A DNA stretch of 33,006 nucleotides from Bacteroidaceae bacterium (GTDB taxonomy: Bacteria; Bacteroidota; Bacteroidia; Bacteroidales; Bacteroidaceae). The stretch spans positions 1 through 33,006 of the forward strand of contig JAFXZY010000012.1 of NCBI GenBank assembly GCA_017541025.1, written 5' to 3'. Positions 1 through 8,594 of the stretch are shown one piece after another. How positions within the stretch are numbered: position 1 is the first letter of the stretch; every line of letters begins with the position of its first letter. Under the pieces are notes generated by a model, which saw nothing but the letters and a program-made list of their open reading frames with translations, was not told the origin of the DNA and ran no database searches. The position numbers were made by a program, and so were the translations under genes.

Positions 1-560
1 CCGAAGGAGTTGTTCCGCATCTGCGCCTGGAAGCGCGGTGAACCTCTCAACGTGAGATCGCGGTAGAGCGCAGTACGCATCTGAATTGGCGGCGCGTAGC
101 GCCAAGCCGTGCCAGGACGTGGCAACGCAAGACTTGGGCGCTTCGGCAGCAGCGTATCATCTGCGGTGAAGAAGCGCACGCCGTATTCGCGCTCCAAAAA
201 CTCATACACGGCATAGAGCGTTCCGCGCGGACGATCCCCCGCAATCCACACGTCGCCTGACGCATCCACGCAGTAGCATACCTCGTCCGGCTTCAGTTCT
301 GACCAGCCGCCCAGCCCAAGCGCCGTCAGTGCCTCAGGCGACTGACCGACATGGACGACAGCACCTAATGCGGAATCGCGTTCCGCCACGACTGGCACTG
401 ACTCGCCTGCAGATGATACCTGCGATAAATAGAAGGACAATTCCTTCGCTGCAGTCCGTTCCGCCGGAATAGCCGTCGGTGAAACAACCACTTGAAACGC
501 CGACACTTCCAGAACACACATTATGGCCGTCAGCAAGGCAGATTTAAAAAAATTATACAT
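1..560 (-). CDS. DUF4838 / GH20-like secreted protein, 5' part only
   Basis: An open frame runs from ATG (558-560, minus strand) to the window edge without a stop, giving 186 residues; the C-terminal part lies outside. The product starts with a hydrophobic signal peptide (about residues 1-21). It continues with an alpha/beta domain like the N-terminal domain of GH20/GH67 enzymes and of DUF4838 proteins: an AAKELSFYL helix, a VHVGQSP strand, and GTLYAVYEFLEREYGVRFF near residues 120-140, which is the most diagnostic stretch. Such proteins are usually exported or periplasmic and are suspected carbohydrate-active enzymes; no substrate can be named. The gene lies downstream of rhaT on the same strand but behind a 317-bp repeat-filled gap, so co-transcription is uncertain. 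The coding sequence is visibly richer in G+C than its neighbours, which may indicate transfer. Confidence 0.8.
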   Translation of the reverse strand, partial: MYNFFKSALLTAIMCVLEVSAFQVVVSPTAIPAERTAAKELSFYLSQVSSAGESVPVVAERDSALGAVVHVGQSPEALTALGLGGWSELKPDEVCYCVDASGDVWIAGDRPRGTLYAVYEFLEREYGVRFFTADDTLLPKRPSLALPRPGTAWRYAPPIQMRTALYRDLTLRGSPRFQAQMRNNSF

Positions 561-877
561 AATTTATTTGCATTAAAGAAGTTAATTGTTTACTAAAAAG
601 AAAATTCACAAGAAAACTAAGATTCCGTTTCCTTTTCGGACAACCGACTTGTAGATTCCCAAAATGCAATTACATTACTCCCATAGGGGGTGGGGGCTTT
701 ACCTCCCTATATGGAAAGGTTAGAGGTTAAAGGTTAAAGGTTAAAGGTTAGAGGTTAGAGGTTAGAGAATTGAAAATTAGTTTTTCGATTTTCGTTTTCT
801 CTAATCCCTATTCCCTAATCTCCCTAGTTCCCCTCTCCTCGGAGAGGGGTTAGGGGTGAGGCTATTATCCGTTTTCG
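561..877. repeat. Repeat-filled gap: heptamers and a palindrome
   Basis: No gene is visible. Bases 720-767 are tandem heptamers of the form AGGTTAA/AGGTTAG. Bases 830-849 are a palindrome, CCCCTCTCCTCGGAGAGGGG, followed by TTAGGGGTGAGGC (850-862). On the minus strand this palindrome begins about 16 bases after the rhaT stop codon, so it could also act as a 3' stem for that transcript. A second GC-rich patch is at 679-712. Confidence 0.75.
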
Positions 878-1921
878 TTAAACTAACTGTGGAATGAAGG
901 AACTGAGGATAAGGATGGCTATGCCTATGAGGAGGACGGTGATGGTCTTACCACTGCAGCCCTTCCATTCCTTTAATATGATACCCCAGACATTACTGAA
1001 CGTTACATTCAATGCCATGAGGATGCAGAAGGAGAAGGTGATGAGCTCGGGTGACTCCCGTAGGAATCCCTGGCCCAACGACAAGCCGAAGAACTGGCTG
1101 TACCACAATGCACCCGCCAGGAGGCAGAACAGAATATTGTTGCCCCAAACAGACTTATTGCTGTAATCCGACCATGTCTGATTCTTCTGGTTCTGGTAGA
1201 GGCAATACACGGCATTGGTAACAAAACCGCCCAGGGTTACGAGCAGCGTGGCAGGGAGGGCACGGAACATAGGTTCGGTAAGCTCTCCGAAGTTGATATC
1301 GGCTCCAAAAGTCAGACCCACATTGAAGCATCCGCTCATAAAGCCTGCCAAAAGTGCTATGCAGAGTCCCTTGGGGAAATTGAAATCCCCTGTCTCTCCC
1401 CTGCCCTCCCCCTTAGGGAGGGAGTCAGAAAGTGTCTTGGCCTTCATACTGCCGGCAATACCGATGATGGCAATACCTACAAGTGTTACAGCCACTCCCA
1501 GCAAAACGGAGAAAGTGAGCTTGGAAAGAGGATCCTGCTCGGGGAAGAACCAACTGAGGAAAACAGGTCCCATGATGGTTCCAAGGGCAGCACAAGTTCC
1601 CAGGGCAATGCTCTGCCCCAAGGCTACCCCCAAGTAACGCATACTCAAACCAAAAGTTAATCCGCCTATGCCCCAGAGAACACCGAACAGAATAGTCATG
1701 CAAATATTGAAGCTATTCTCTGAGGTGAAGAGCTCACAGAGGCTATGTCCATCTGGGACAGCCAGCAACGCACCTAAGAATGGCAGGATGAGCCAGGCAA
1801 AGATGCCCTGAACCAACCAATAGCTTTCCCAACTCCAGGACTTAATCTTGTTGATGGGCACATAGCTACTGGACTGACAAAAAGCGCCTATGGCGATGAT
1901 GAGTAATCCGAGGGTTATCAT
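878..1921 (-). CDS. rhaT: L-rhamnose-proton symporter RhaT
   Basis: 347 residues, matching E. coli RhaT in length (344) and pattern: about ten hydrophobic helices and conserved stretches such as WSWESYWLVQGIFAWLILP (about 29-47), WGIGGLTFGLSMRYLGVALG (83-102), WYSQFF and a late ILKEW. The family carries L-rhamnose with H+ across the inner membrane. It is the third gene of rhaB-rhaA-rhaT, 292 bp after rhaA. The loop at residues 166-175 (DSLPKGEGRG) is encoded by a GC-rich palindrome of the kind found between genes elsewhere in this window. From memory, E. coli RhaT has an unrelated hydrophilic sequence there, so the palindrome appears to have been accepted in a cytoplasmic loop. The ATG follows directly on an array of CTCAATT heptamers. 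Confidence 0.95.
   Translation of the reverse strand: MITLGLLIIAIGAFCQSSSYVPINKIKSWSWESYWLVQGIFAWLILPFLGALLAVPDGHSLCELFTSENSFNICMTILFGVLWGIGGLTFGLSMRYLGVALGQSIALGTCAALGTIMGPVFLSWFFPEQDPLSKLTFSVLLGVAVTLVGIAIIGIAGSMKAKTLSDSLPKGEGRGETGDFNFPKGLCIALLAGFMSGCFNVGLTFGADINFGELTEPMFRALPATLLVTLGGFVTNAVYCLYQNQKNQTWSDYSNKSVWGNNILFCLLAGALWYSQFFGLSLGQGFLRESPELITFSFCILMALNVTFSNVWGIILKEWKGCSGKTITVLLIGIAILILSSFIPQLV
1400..1424. repeat. Palindromic element inside rhaT
   Basis: CCCTCCCCCTTAGGGAGGG (1404-1422) is a near-perfect palindrome resembling the CTCCCCCTTTGGGGGAG core at 9199, 13350 and 15570. Here it is read within rhaT and encodes part of a hydrophilic loop. Confidence 0.75.
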
Positions 1922-2213
1922 TGAGAATTGAGAATTGAGAATTGAGAATTGATAATTGAGAATTGAGAATTGAGAATTGAGAATTGAAAGGTTAGAGGTT
2001 CGAGGTTAGAGGTTAGAGAATTGAAAATTGAGAATTGAGAATTGAGCATTGCGGTAGCAAATTCTTCACTCTTCATTCTTCATTTTTCATTCTTCATTTT
2101 TCACTATAAAGGCTGTTTACAGTTTACCGTTTACAGTTCCCCTCTCCTCGGAGAGGGGTTAGGGGTGAGGCCGGGGTTAGGGGTGAGGCCTGGGTTAGGG
2201 GTTGGAGAGGGGC
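1922..2213. repeat. rhaA-rhaT gap made of heptamer arrays and palindrome
   Basis: No gene is visible; the gap is almost entirely repetitive. From left to right: GAATTGA heptamers (1922-1986), AGGTTAG heptamers (1988-2016), more GAATTGA (2017-2047), CTTCATT/TTTCATT heptamers (2066-2103), GTTTACA/GTTTACC heptamers (2114-2137), then the palindrome CCCCTCTCCTCGGAGAGGGG (2139-2158) with three TTAGGGGT(G/T)GAG-type tails to 2213. The tails end at the rhaA stop codon. At least four different heptamer sequences lie side by side, always with a 7-bp period. Confidence 0.85.
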
Positions 2214-3464
2214 CTATCTCTTGCTGATTACCTCAGCTACGTAATTATCTATATCCTTAATGAAATCCTGACCTACGGGTACGCTGTTGCGCTGGCAGAA
2301 CTCATCGTAAACGGCTTGCCATGGCATAGCCTTGGCTTCCTCCAAGAGAGCGAGCACCTTGTAGCCCTCACCTGCCAACTCGTACTGACTGATGGTCTGA
2401 GTGGGCTCCAACAAAGCACGGAGCATGCACTTCTGGGCACTGCGGGAACCAATCACGTAAGCACCGATACGGTTGATGCTGCCATCAAAGAAGTCCAGTC
2501 CATAATGTACACGGTTGAGGGCTCCGGCACGTACAATCTCAGAGAAGAGTTCCTGGGTAGGATCGTCCATGATGGTCACGTGGTCGGAATCCCAACGGAT
2601 GGGGCGGCTGACATGCAACATGAGCTCGGGAATGAAATCCAAGAGTGCACTGACCTTGTCGGCAGGACTTTCTGTAGGATGATAATGACCGGTATCGATG
2701 GTCTGGATGATATTGTTCTTGGAACAATAAGCGGTATAGAAGTCGTGCGATCCGACGGTAAAGCTCTCCAGACCGATACCGAAGACCTTACCTTCGAGAC
2801 AATCCTTCATCATGGGCTGTTTCTTCTGGAAGATCTCATCGAGAGACTCCTTGAGGAAATGACGGTACATCATGTGGTTGACACTCTGGTCCTTACAGCC
2901 GTCGTGCACCCAAAGGTTCATGATACAGGGGTCATCCTGTGCCTCGCCCATGGCATTGGCAATGTCACGGCAACGCTTGGTATGCTCTATCCAGAAATCA
3001 CGGATGCCCTTGTCGGGGTTGGCCAGAGAAAGGTTGCCGCTCTTGGGGTGCGAGAAGCTGGTGCTGTTGAAATCCAACTTGGTGTTGTTGGCCTTGGCCC
3101 AGTCGATCCAACTCTGGAAGTATTCTACGGTCACTTCGTCACGGTCAACAACCTTGCCTTGGAAATCGCCATAGATTTCGTGAAGGTTCAGACGGTGGTT
3201 TCCGGGAATGAGGCTCATGGCTTTGAGGATATCCGAACGCAGTTCGTCGATATTACGGGCTGCACCGGGGAAATCGCCCGTACTCTGGATGCCGCCACTG
3301 AGGGCACCGGCCTGTACTTCAAATCCTTTCACATCATCGGCCTGCCAACAATGGAGGGAGAGGTGGAAATCCTGCATCTGTTTCAATACTTTCTCGGTAT
3401 CAACTCCGATTTCTGCGTAGCGCTGCTGGGCTACGGCATAAGCTTGGGAAAGAAGACTATTCAT
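2214..3464 (-). CDS. rhaA: L-rhamnose isomerase
   Basis: 416 residues from the ATG at 3462-3464; converts L-rhamnose to L-rhamnulose in the cytoplasm. Landmarks shared with E. coli RhaA (419 residues) are SLHCWQADDVKGFE (36-49), GLESFTVGS (231-239), the DTGHYHPTE segment (257-265), HVSRPIRWDSDHV (284-296) and GLDFFDGSINRI (322-333), which hold the acidic and histidine metal ligands of the TIM barrel. The frame stays open for 20 more codons upstream, but those codons are heptamer repeat and the palindromic element at 3485-3560, and the E. coli protein aligns with MNSLLSQAYAVAQQRY, so the inner ATG is preferred. It lies between rhaB (151 bp upstream) and rhaT. The stop codon directly abuts a palindromic repeat. 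Confidence 0.96.
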   Translation of the reverse strand: MNSLLSQAYAVAQQRYAEIGVDTEKVLKQMQDFHLSLHCWQADDVKGFEVQAGALSGGIQSTGDFPGAARNIDELRSDILKAMSLIPGNHRLNLHEIYGDFQGKVVDRDEVTVEYFQSWIDWAKANNTKLDFNSTSFSHPKSGNLSLANPDKGIRDFWIEHTKRCRDIANAMGEAQDDPCIMNLWVHDGCKDQSVNHMMYRHFLKESLDEIFQKKQPMMKDCLEGKVFGIGLESFTVGSHDFYTAYCSKNNIIQTIDTGHYHPTESPADKVSALLDFIPELMLHVSRPIRWDSDHVTIMDDPTQELFSEIVRAGALNRVHYGLDFFDGSINRIGAYVIGSRSAQKCMLRALLEPTQTISQYELAGEGYKVLALLEEAKAMPWQAVYDEFCQRNSVPVGQDFIKDIDNYVAEVISKR

Positions 3465-3615
3465 AAATTGAAAATTGAAAATTGAGGCTGCGCCTCGAGC
3501 CTGCTCACGCTCGGCAATACTCAATCGAGCTTGGACATTGCTCTCGCTTAATCGCAGCCTTGAACATTGAACATTATAACTTTTTAACTCTTTAACATTT
3601 TAACTTTTTAACCTT
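3465..3615. repeat. rhaB-rhaA gap: heptamers, inverted-repeat element, octamers
   Basis: AAATTGA heptamers (3465-3484) touch the rhaA start codon. Next comes a 76-bp unit bounded by inverted ends, AGGCTGCG (3485-3492) and CGCAGCCT (3553-3560), with an inner GAGGC-TGC-GCCTC hairpin at 3484-3496. Then follow TTGAACA heptamers (3559-3575) and octamers of the type AACATTTT/AACTTTTT from about 3577 to 3637, which run into the end of rhaB. No coding signal is seen. Confidence 0.75.
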
Positions 3616-5070
3616 TTAACATTTTAACATTTTAACCTTCTCCCAGGAATTATCCTGAGGAAGATAAGTATGCTGCTCTATACTGTCGGCAATAATCCTA
3701 CGCATCTGGAAGATGTCGGTAACCAGGCCGGCTGCTTTGGCCTGCAACATAATATTACCGATGGCTGTACCCTCTACAGGGCCTGTGATGACAGGGATGC
3801 CAAGACAGTCGGCCGTCATCTGCATCAGGTAACGGTTGTATGTGCCGCCGCCTATGACATGCAGCTTCTCTATGGGGAAGGGAGCCAACTCATGCAGGTA
3901 CCCTATTACCTGACGGTAACGGAGGACAAGGCTCTCAAAGATGCAACGCGCTATCTGTCTGTAGGTTTCCGGCACGGGCTGGTTGGTCTCACGGCAATAG
4001 TCCTGAATAGCTTTTACCATGCTGGGGGGATTGGCAAAGCGGGGGTCATCGGGATTAATGATACTACGGAAAGGCTCTGCCTCCATAGCATCCGCATTTA
4101 CCTTATTAACATCCGACGGGGCATCGGTCCACTCCTGACGGCAACGCTCCAAGAGCCACATGCCGCAGATGTTCTTCAGGAAACGGGTGGTTCCCTCTAT
4201 GCCGCCTTCGTTGGTGAAGTTATACTGGTAACTCTTCTCGTTGATAATGGCCTCCTGCGTCTCGATACCCAAAAGGCTCCAGGTGCCGCAACTGAGATAA
4301 GCATAATTGGGGCCTTGGGCAGGAACGGCTGCTACAGCAGAAGCGGTATCGTGTCCGGCAACAGCCACTACTGGTACAGGGCCAAGACCGGTCAACTGCT
4401 GCACTTCGGGCGTAAGAGTCCCTACCCTGTCTCCAGGATTCACATACCGACCGAACTGACTTTCCTTCAGACCAATGACATCCAACAACTCCGTGTCGAT
4501 CTTTCCGGTGCGGGGGTTCAGCATCTGGCTGGTGGAGAGGATGGTATATTCACAGACCGCCTCGCCTGTCAGCATATACGTGAGCGCATCGGGCATGAAC
4601 AAGATTTTCCAGGCTGCATTCAATGCGGAATCGTTATTCTTGTGCATGGTTGACAACTGGAAAAGAGAATTGAAGTTCATGAACTGAATACCTGTCTTTT
4701 CATAGACCTTCTCCTTGGGAATCTTTTGGAAATACGCCTCCATAGCTCCCTCGGTATGAGGGTCGCGATAGCTGTATGGATTGCGTAGCAGGGCCTTATC
4801 CTGTCCCACACAAACGAAATCGACACCCCAGGTATCGATACCGATGCTGGTAAGTTGTATTTTCTCTTCGGCTACAAGTTTCAGCCCCCGAACAATCTCG
4901 TTGTAAAGGGCGTAGATATCCCAATAGAAATGACCGCCCAACTGGATTATCTGATTGGGAAAGCGGGTGAGTTCGCGCTGAGTAAGTTTACCATTTTGGA
5001 TGGAACCTAAAATGGTTCGACCGCTGGTGGCACCTAAATCGACAGCAAAGAAATTTTCTTGGTCTTTCAT
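3616..5070 (-). CDS. rhaB: Rhamnulokinase (FGGY family)
   Basis: 484 residues (E. coli RhaB 489). It phosphorylates L-rhamnulose to L-rhamnulose-1-phosphate with ATP in the cytoplasm. The sugar-kinase/actin-like fold is visible: phosphate-1 segment FFAVDLGATSGRTILG (7-22), GIDTWGVDFV (77-86), phosphate-2 segment AGHDTASAVAAVP (238-250, with the probable catalytic Asp241), and adenosine segment HVIGGGTYNRYLMQ (404-417) followed by GPVEGTAIGN. It is the first gene of rhaB-rhaA-rhaT, with a -7 box 35-42 bp upstream. The last residues (VKMLKC) and the stop codon are encoded within an octamer repeat (GTTAAAAT), so the repeat has set the 3' end of the gene. No rhamnulose-1-phosphate aldolase gene is in view. 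Confidence 0.96.
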   Translation of the reverse strand: MKDQENFFAVDLGATSGRTILGSIQNGKLTQRELTRFPNQIIQLGGHFYWDIYALYNEIVRGLKLVAEEKIQLTSIGIDTWGVDFVCVGQDKALLRNPYSYRDPHTEGAMEAYFQKIPKEKVYEKTGIQFMNFNSLFQLSTMHKNNDSALNAAWKILFMPDALTYMLTGEAVCEYTILSTSQMLNPRTGKIDTELLDVIGLKESQFGRYVNPGDRVGTLTPEVQQLTGLGPVPVVAVAGHDTASAVAAVPAQGPNYAYLSCGTWSLLGIETQEAIINEKSYQYNFTNEGGIEGTTRFLKNICGMWLLERCRQEWTDAPSDVNKVNADAMEAEPFRSIINPDDPRFANPPSMVKAIQDYCRETNQPVPETYRQIARCIFESLVLRYRQVIGYLHELAPFPIEKLHVIGGGTYNRYLMQMTADCLGIPVITGPVEGTAIGNIMLQAKAAGLVTDIFQMRRIIADSIEQHTYLPQDNSWEKVKMLKC

Positions 5071-5104
5071 TTCGTTTTTTAGGAGTATAAGGATTTGTTC
5101 GGTG

Positions 5105-5112
5105 CAAAATTA
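5105..5112 (-). promoter_or_regulatory. -7 box of the rhamnose operon promoter
   Basis: On the minus strand TAATTTTG fits the Bacteroidetes -7 consensus TAnnTTTG and is followed by CACCG, as is common around start points in this group. It sits about 35 bp upstream of the rhaB ATG. I see no clear TTG at the -33 distance, which would fit an activator-dependent promoter, but this is inference. Confidence 0.55.
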
Positions 5113-5252
5113 GTACTATTTTTTCTATTTGAAGCATGAATAAATGATATTTTAACATGAGAAAATGACATAAGTGGGCTTATGGGGCTTTTTGGCCCTA
5201 TAATTCCTTTTCTTGATTAAACCTTTGGGGAATTAACAGGTCTTATGATTGT

Positions 5253-8210
5253 ATGCAAAGGTTATCGGCCCTTTTTATATCAATAATGTTAATGATGCTT
5301 TGGATTCCTTACGGGGAAATCAACGCACAACAGAACAAGCCCGGCACTCAGGTTGCAAAAAGCAGCGGAGCAGCACGGCTGAACATTCGCGGTACGGTTT
5401 ATGAGAACCAGACGCTGGAACCTATGCTGGGCGCGACCGTTAAACTTTACAACGACAAAGACTCTATGATAACAGGTGCAGTAACGACCGACAACGGACG
5501 GTTCCTGTTGCCCAACATCCGACCTGGGAAATACACCATAAAGGTTTCTTTTATGGGATACAAGGAGCAGATTTTTGGCGTTACCCTACCAGAACGCAGC
5601 GGTAACTTCAGGGTGAACGACATCATGATGCGCGAATCCGCCACTATGATGAAAGAAACCGTGATAGAAGGAAAAATGGCAGAACTGACGGTGGTTGACG
5701 ATACCGTGATGTACAATGCCGATGCCTTTAAGCTGGAAGAGGGGGCTATGGTGGAGGAACTGATAAAGAAACTACCTGGCATTGTGGAAGAAGCTGACGG
5801 AAGCCTCACCTTCAACGGGAAGAACATCAGCCAGATTCTGGTGGACGGAAAGGAATTCTTCGGGAACAACCGCAACCTGGTACTGCAGAACCTACCTGCA
5901 GAAATTGTGGATAAGGTAAAAGCATACGACAAGAAAAGCGACCGCGCACGAATCACCGGTATTGATGACGGTAATGAAAGGACTGTGCTGGATCTGACCA
6001 TCAAGAAAAACAAAAAACGAGGCTTCTTCGGTAATCTGGACGGTGCGTATGGAACAAAAGAACGATACAACGGACGATTAAACTTTAATCAGTTCTTAGG
6101 TGATCAGAAGTTCAGCCTGATAGGCAACGGAAACAATACCAGAGGCAACGGCATGTCGGACGACCAAAGCGTGGGCGCCACCATGAACTGGCAAAACAAG
6201 GTGGTGGAACTGAACGGTAGCGTAAATGGGAATTTCAATCAACAAAGCAACGAGAGCCGCAGTAACAGCCAGAACTTTGAAATAAAAAACTCGGCCTATA
6301 CCAACAACCACAACTGGAGCAGCGGGGACAGCAAGAACTTCGGTTTCCAGTACAGAGTAGAATGGAAACCCGATTCGACCTGGAACATCCTGTTCCGCCC
6401 AGAATTCAGCTTCGGGAAAAACAACAACATGAACGACAATGAGTCGGCAGCCTTCAACGATGATCCCTACCAATACTCCAAGGACCCGCTGGCTGACTAC
6501 GCGGAATTAAGCAAGCTGATAGGTGTGAACCACAGAAGGGGCTCCAGTGTCAGCTCCTCGCATAATATAAACGTATCTGCCTCACTACAGGTGAACAAAC
6601 GTTTAGGGAAACCGGGAAGGAACATTACCCTGAACATGAACGGAGGATATGGCAACAGCAAGGGGGAGAGTACCAACTACAGCCTTACCGACTACTACCA
6701 GATTCTGGCACACGACGGAGGCGACAGTGTGTACCACAAAGTACAGTACAACAACAGCCCTCAGAAGAGCTACAACATAAATGCAAGCATCGGATACAGT
6801 GAGCCCATAGCCCAACAGACCTATCTGCAGTTGAACTACAGTTACGGCTATAGCTTCCGGGACAACAGAAGAGAAGTACGCTCCATCTTTGACCCCTACA
6901 ATGAAATATTGGGTGTTAACGAATGGAATTACATGGATTTCTATGACTCACCCTACACAGTGCGGGACAAACAGCAGTGCAACTATACCATCAATCGTTT
7001 CCATAACCATAACGCAAACATACAACTACGCATTAACAAAACTCGCTACGAGTTAACCGTAGGTGCGAACGTAAGACCACAGGTAAGCACGATTGACTAC
7101 CAGAAAGGCAGAATAGACACCATACTGACACGTACAGTGGCCAACTTCTCCCCGAACGTGTACTTCCGCTATAAGTTCAGCAGGCAGGAACAGCTGAACT
7201 TGAGATATAATGCCAACACCAATCAGCCTAACCTGACGGACATGATTCCAGACACCCTTTCGGATGCCAACCCGCTGAACATACACATCGGTAATGCCCG
7301 CCTGAAACCCTCGTTTACGCAGAACTTCAACCTGGACTACCGAAGGACTGTTGTGGAATACCAGCGCACCTCGTCGCTAAACATACAATTCAGAACCACC
7401 CGCAATGCTACAACCAACCGAACAGAATACAATGAGACTACCGGTGGACGCGTAACAAAGCCGGTAAATGTAAACGGCAACTGGAACGCATCGGCCAACT
7501 TCAACTTCAATACAGCCCTGGGACCCAAGAAGTACTGGCTTATCAGCTCCGGCACATCGGTCAGATATACCAATGCCGTTGGCTTCCTTTACAGAAGCGC
7601 CGACTCCACTACTGTAGAGAACACCACACGCAGCGGAAATTTCGGTCAGCGTCTGCGCCTTACCTACCGGCGCGACTGGGAAAGCAAATGGAGCATAGAG
7701 GCGAGTGCAAACGGTAACTTTAACTACAACCTGAGTCGTAGCACGAATGCAACAGCATCGAATCTGGACAATCACAACTATTCATTCGGAAGCGAGATTG
7801 TTATTAAGATGCCATGGAACATGACCATAAGAACTGATATCAACGAGAACTGCCGACGGGGTTACTCAGATGAGAATATGAACACCAGCAGACTTATCTG
7901 GAATGCAAGTATCAGCCAAAGCCTGCTCCCCTTCAGAATCCTGACCCTGACGCTTAGGGCCACGGATATCCTGGGGCAGCGCGACGATATTAACCGCTCG
8001 GTCTCCGCCACCAGCAGAACAGATACCCAGAGTGAGATGGTACACAGCTACGTGATGTTCTCAGCTACCCTGAGATTTGGCAAGTTTGGCGGAAAAGGCA
8101 TGATGAGACGCCAGGGAGGCGGCATGCAAGGTGAAAGAGGCGAAAGAGGTGAAGGTCGTGGAGGCAGGAATGGTGGAGGACGTCCATCAAGAGGCGGTGG
8201 AAGATTTTAA
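5253..8210 (+). CDS. Outer-membrane beta-barrel protein with carboxypeptidase-like N-domain
   Basis: 985 residues. A signal peptide (about 1-26, ending INAQ) is followed by a carboxypeptidase-regulatory-like beta-sandwich (about 43-115; GATVKLYNDKDS, TDNGRFLLPNIRPGKYTIKV), a plug-like region (about 130-250; LPGIVEEADGSLTFNGKNIS, ILVDGKEFFGNN) and a long Asn/Tyr/Arg-rich alternating beta-barrel (about 255-945). This arrangement matches the TonB-receptor-like outer-membrane barrel family 3 of Bacteroidetes. The ligand is unknown; there is no SusD-like partner beside it. The barrel's last strand (MFSATLRFGKFG) is followed by about 40 residues almost wholly of Gly, Arg, Met, Glu and Gln, ending GGGRF, which is unusual after a barrel. 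It is transcribed divergently from the rhamnose operon and ends in front of a repeat array and terminator. Confidence 0.88.
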   Translation: MQRLSALFISIMLMMLWIPYGEINAQQNKPGTQVAKSSGAARLNIRGTVYENQTLEPMLGATVKLYNDKDSMITGAVTTDNGRFLLPNIRPGKYTIKVSFMGYKEQIFGVTLPERSGNFRVNDIMMRESATMMKETVIEGKMAELTVVDDTVMYNADAFKLEEGAMVEELIKKLPGIVEEADGSLTFNGKNISQILVDGKEFFGNNRNLVLQNLPAEIVDKVKAYDKKSDRARITGIDDGNERTVLDLTIKKNKKRGFFGNLDGAYGTKERYNGRLNFNQFLGDQKFSLIGNGNNTRGNGMSDDQSVGATMNWQNKVVELNGSVNGNFNQQSNESRSNSQNFEIKNSAYTNNHNWSSGDSKNFGFQYRVEWKPDSTWNILFRPEFSFGKNNNMNDNESAAFNDDPYQYSKDPLADYAELSKLIGVNHRRGSSVSSSHNINVSASLQVNKRLGKPGRNITLNMNGGYGNSKGESTNYSLTDYYQILAHDGGDSVYHKVQYNNSPQKSYNINASIGYSEPIAQQTYLQLNYSYGYSFRDNRREVRSIFDPYNEILGVNEWNYMDFYDSPYTVRDKQQCNYTINRFHNHNANIQLRINKTRYELTVGANVRPQVSTIDYQKGRIDTILTRTVANFSPNVYFRYKFSRQEQLNLRYNANTNQPNLTDMIPDTLSDANPLNIHIGNARLKPSFTQNFNLDYRRTVVEYQRTSSLNIQFRTTRNATTNRTEYNETTGGRVTKPVNVNGNWNASANFNFNTALGPKKYWLISSGTSVRYTNAVGFLYRSADSTTVENTTRSGNFGQRLRLTYRRDWESKWSIEASANGNFNYNLSRSTNATASNLDNHNYSFGSEIVIKMPWNMTIRTDINENCRRGYSDENMNTSRLIWNASISQSLLPFRILTLTLRATDILGQRDDINRSVSATSRTDTQSEMVHSYVMFSATLRFGKFGGKGMMRRQGGGMQGERGERGEGRGGRNGGGRPSRGGGRF

Positions 8211-8216
8211 GGTTGG

Positions 8217-8503
8217 TTTAGCGGTTAGCGATTAGCGATTAGCGATTAGCGATTAGCGGTTAGCGGTTAGCGGTTAGCGGTTAGAGGTTAGAGGTTAGCG
8301 ATTAGCGGTTAGAGGTTAGCGATTAGCGATTAGCGGTTAGCGGTTAGCGGTTAGCGGTTAGCGGTTAGCGGTTAGCGATTAGCGGTTAGCGGTTAGCGGT
8401 TAGAGGTTAGCGATTAGCGGTTAGCGATTAGCGGTTAGCGATTAGCGGTTAGCGGTTAGCGGTTAGCGGAACGGTAAACTGTAAACGGTAAACGGTAAAC
8501 GGT
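8217..8503. repeat. Long heptanucleotide tandem array
   Basis: About 36 head-to-tail copies of a 7-bp unit (GGTTAGC, GATTAGC or GGTTAGA; only positions 2 and 7 vary) run from 8217 to about 8468. They pass directly into CGGTAAA heptamers (8470-8500). The main unit holds TAG on the plus strand and TAA on the minus strand, and because 7 is not a multiple of 3 an array blocks all six reading frames. It starts 6 bp after the stop codon of the barrel protein gene. No coding signal is seen. Confidence 0.95.
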
Positions 8504-8552
8504 TAAAAAGAATAACGATATTTTTGTGGGGGTGTGAAGATTTTTCAGGTAA

Positions 8553-8590
8553 CAAAAAGGCAAGGAGCATTACGCTTCTTGCCTTTATTA
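8553..8590. terminator. Bidirectional rho-independent terminator
   Basis: The stem GGCAAGGAGC (8559-8568) pairs with GCTTCTTGCC (8574-8583), with one G-U pair and a 5-base loop. It has AAAAA on the left and TTTATT on the right, so it gives a stem plus T-tract on both strands. It serves the convergent barrel-protein gene (+) and the atpD-I-K transcript (-). Confidence 0.82.
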
Positions 8591-8594
8591 AACA

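Noticed and set aside
47-519. Two short minus-strand frames
   Set aside because: They are in other frames than the longer DUF4838-like frame, which is open to the window edge and has family motifs.
2202-3485. Long open frame (427 codons) on the plus strand
   Set aside because: It is the mirror of rhaA, which has full-length homology and conserved catalytic segments on the minus strand.
3465-3524. Twenty extra N-terminal codons for rhaA
   Set aside because: They consist of heptamers and a palindromic element, and homologs begin at the inner ATG.
3670-4653. Open frame of 327 codons on the plus strand
   Set aside because: It lies entirely within rhaB on the other strand and shows no recognisable domain.
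8217-8503. CRISPR array or telomere-like end
   Set aside because: The units are 7 bp with no spacers, and the sequence continues into normal genes on both sides, so it is neither a CRISPR nor a chromosome end.
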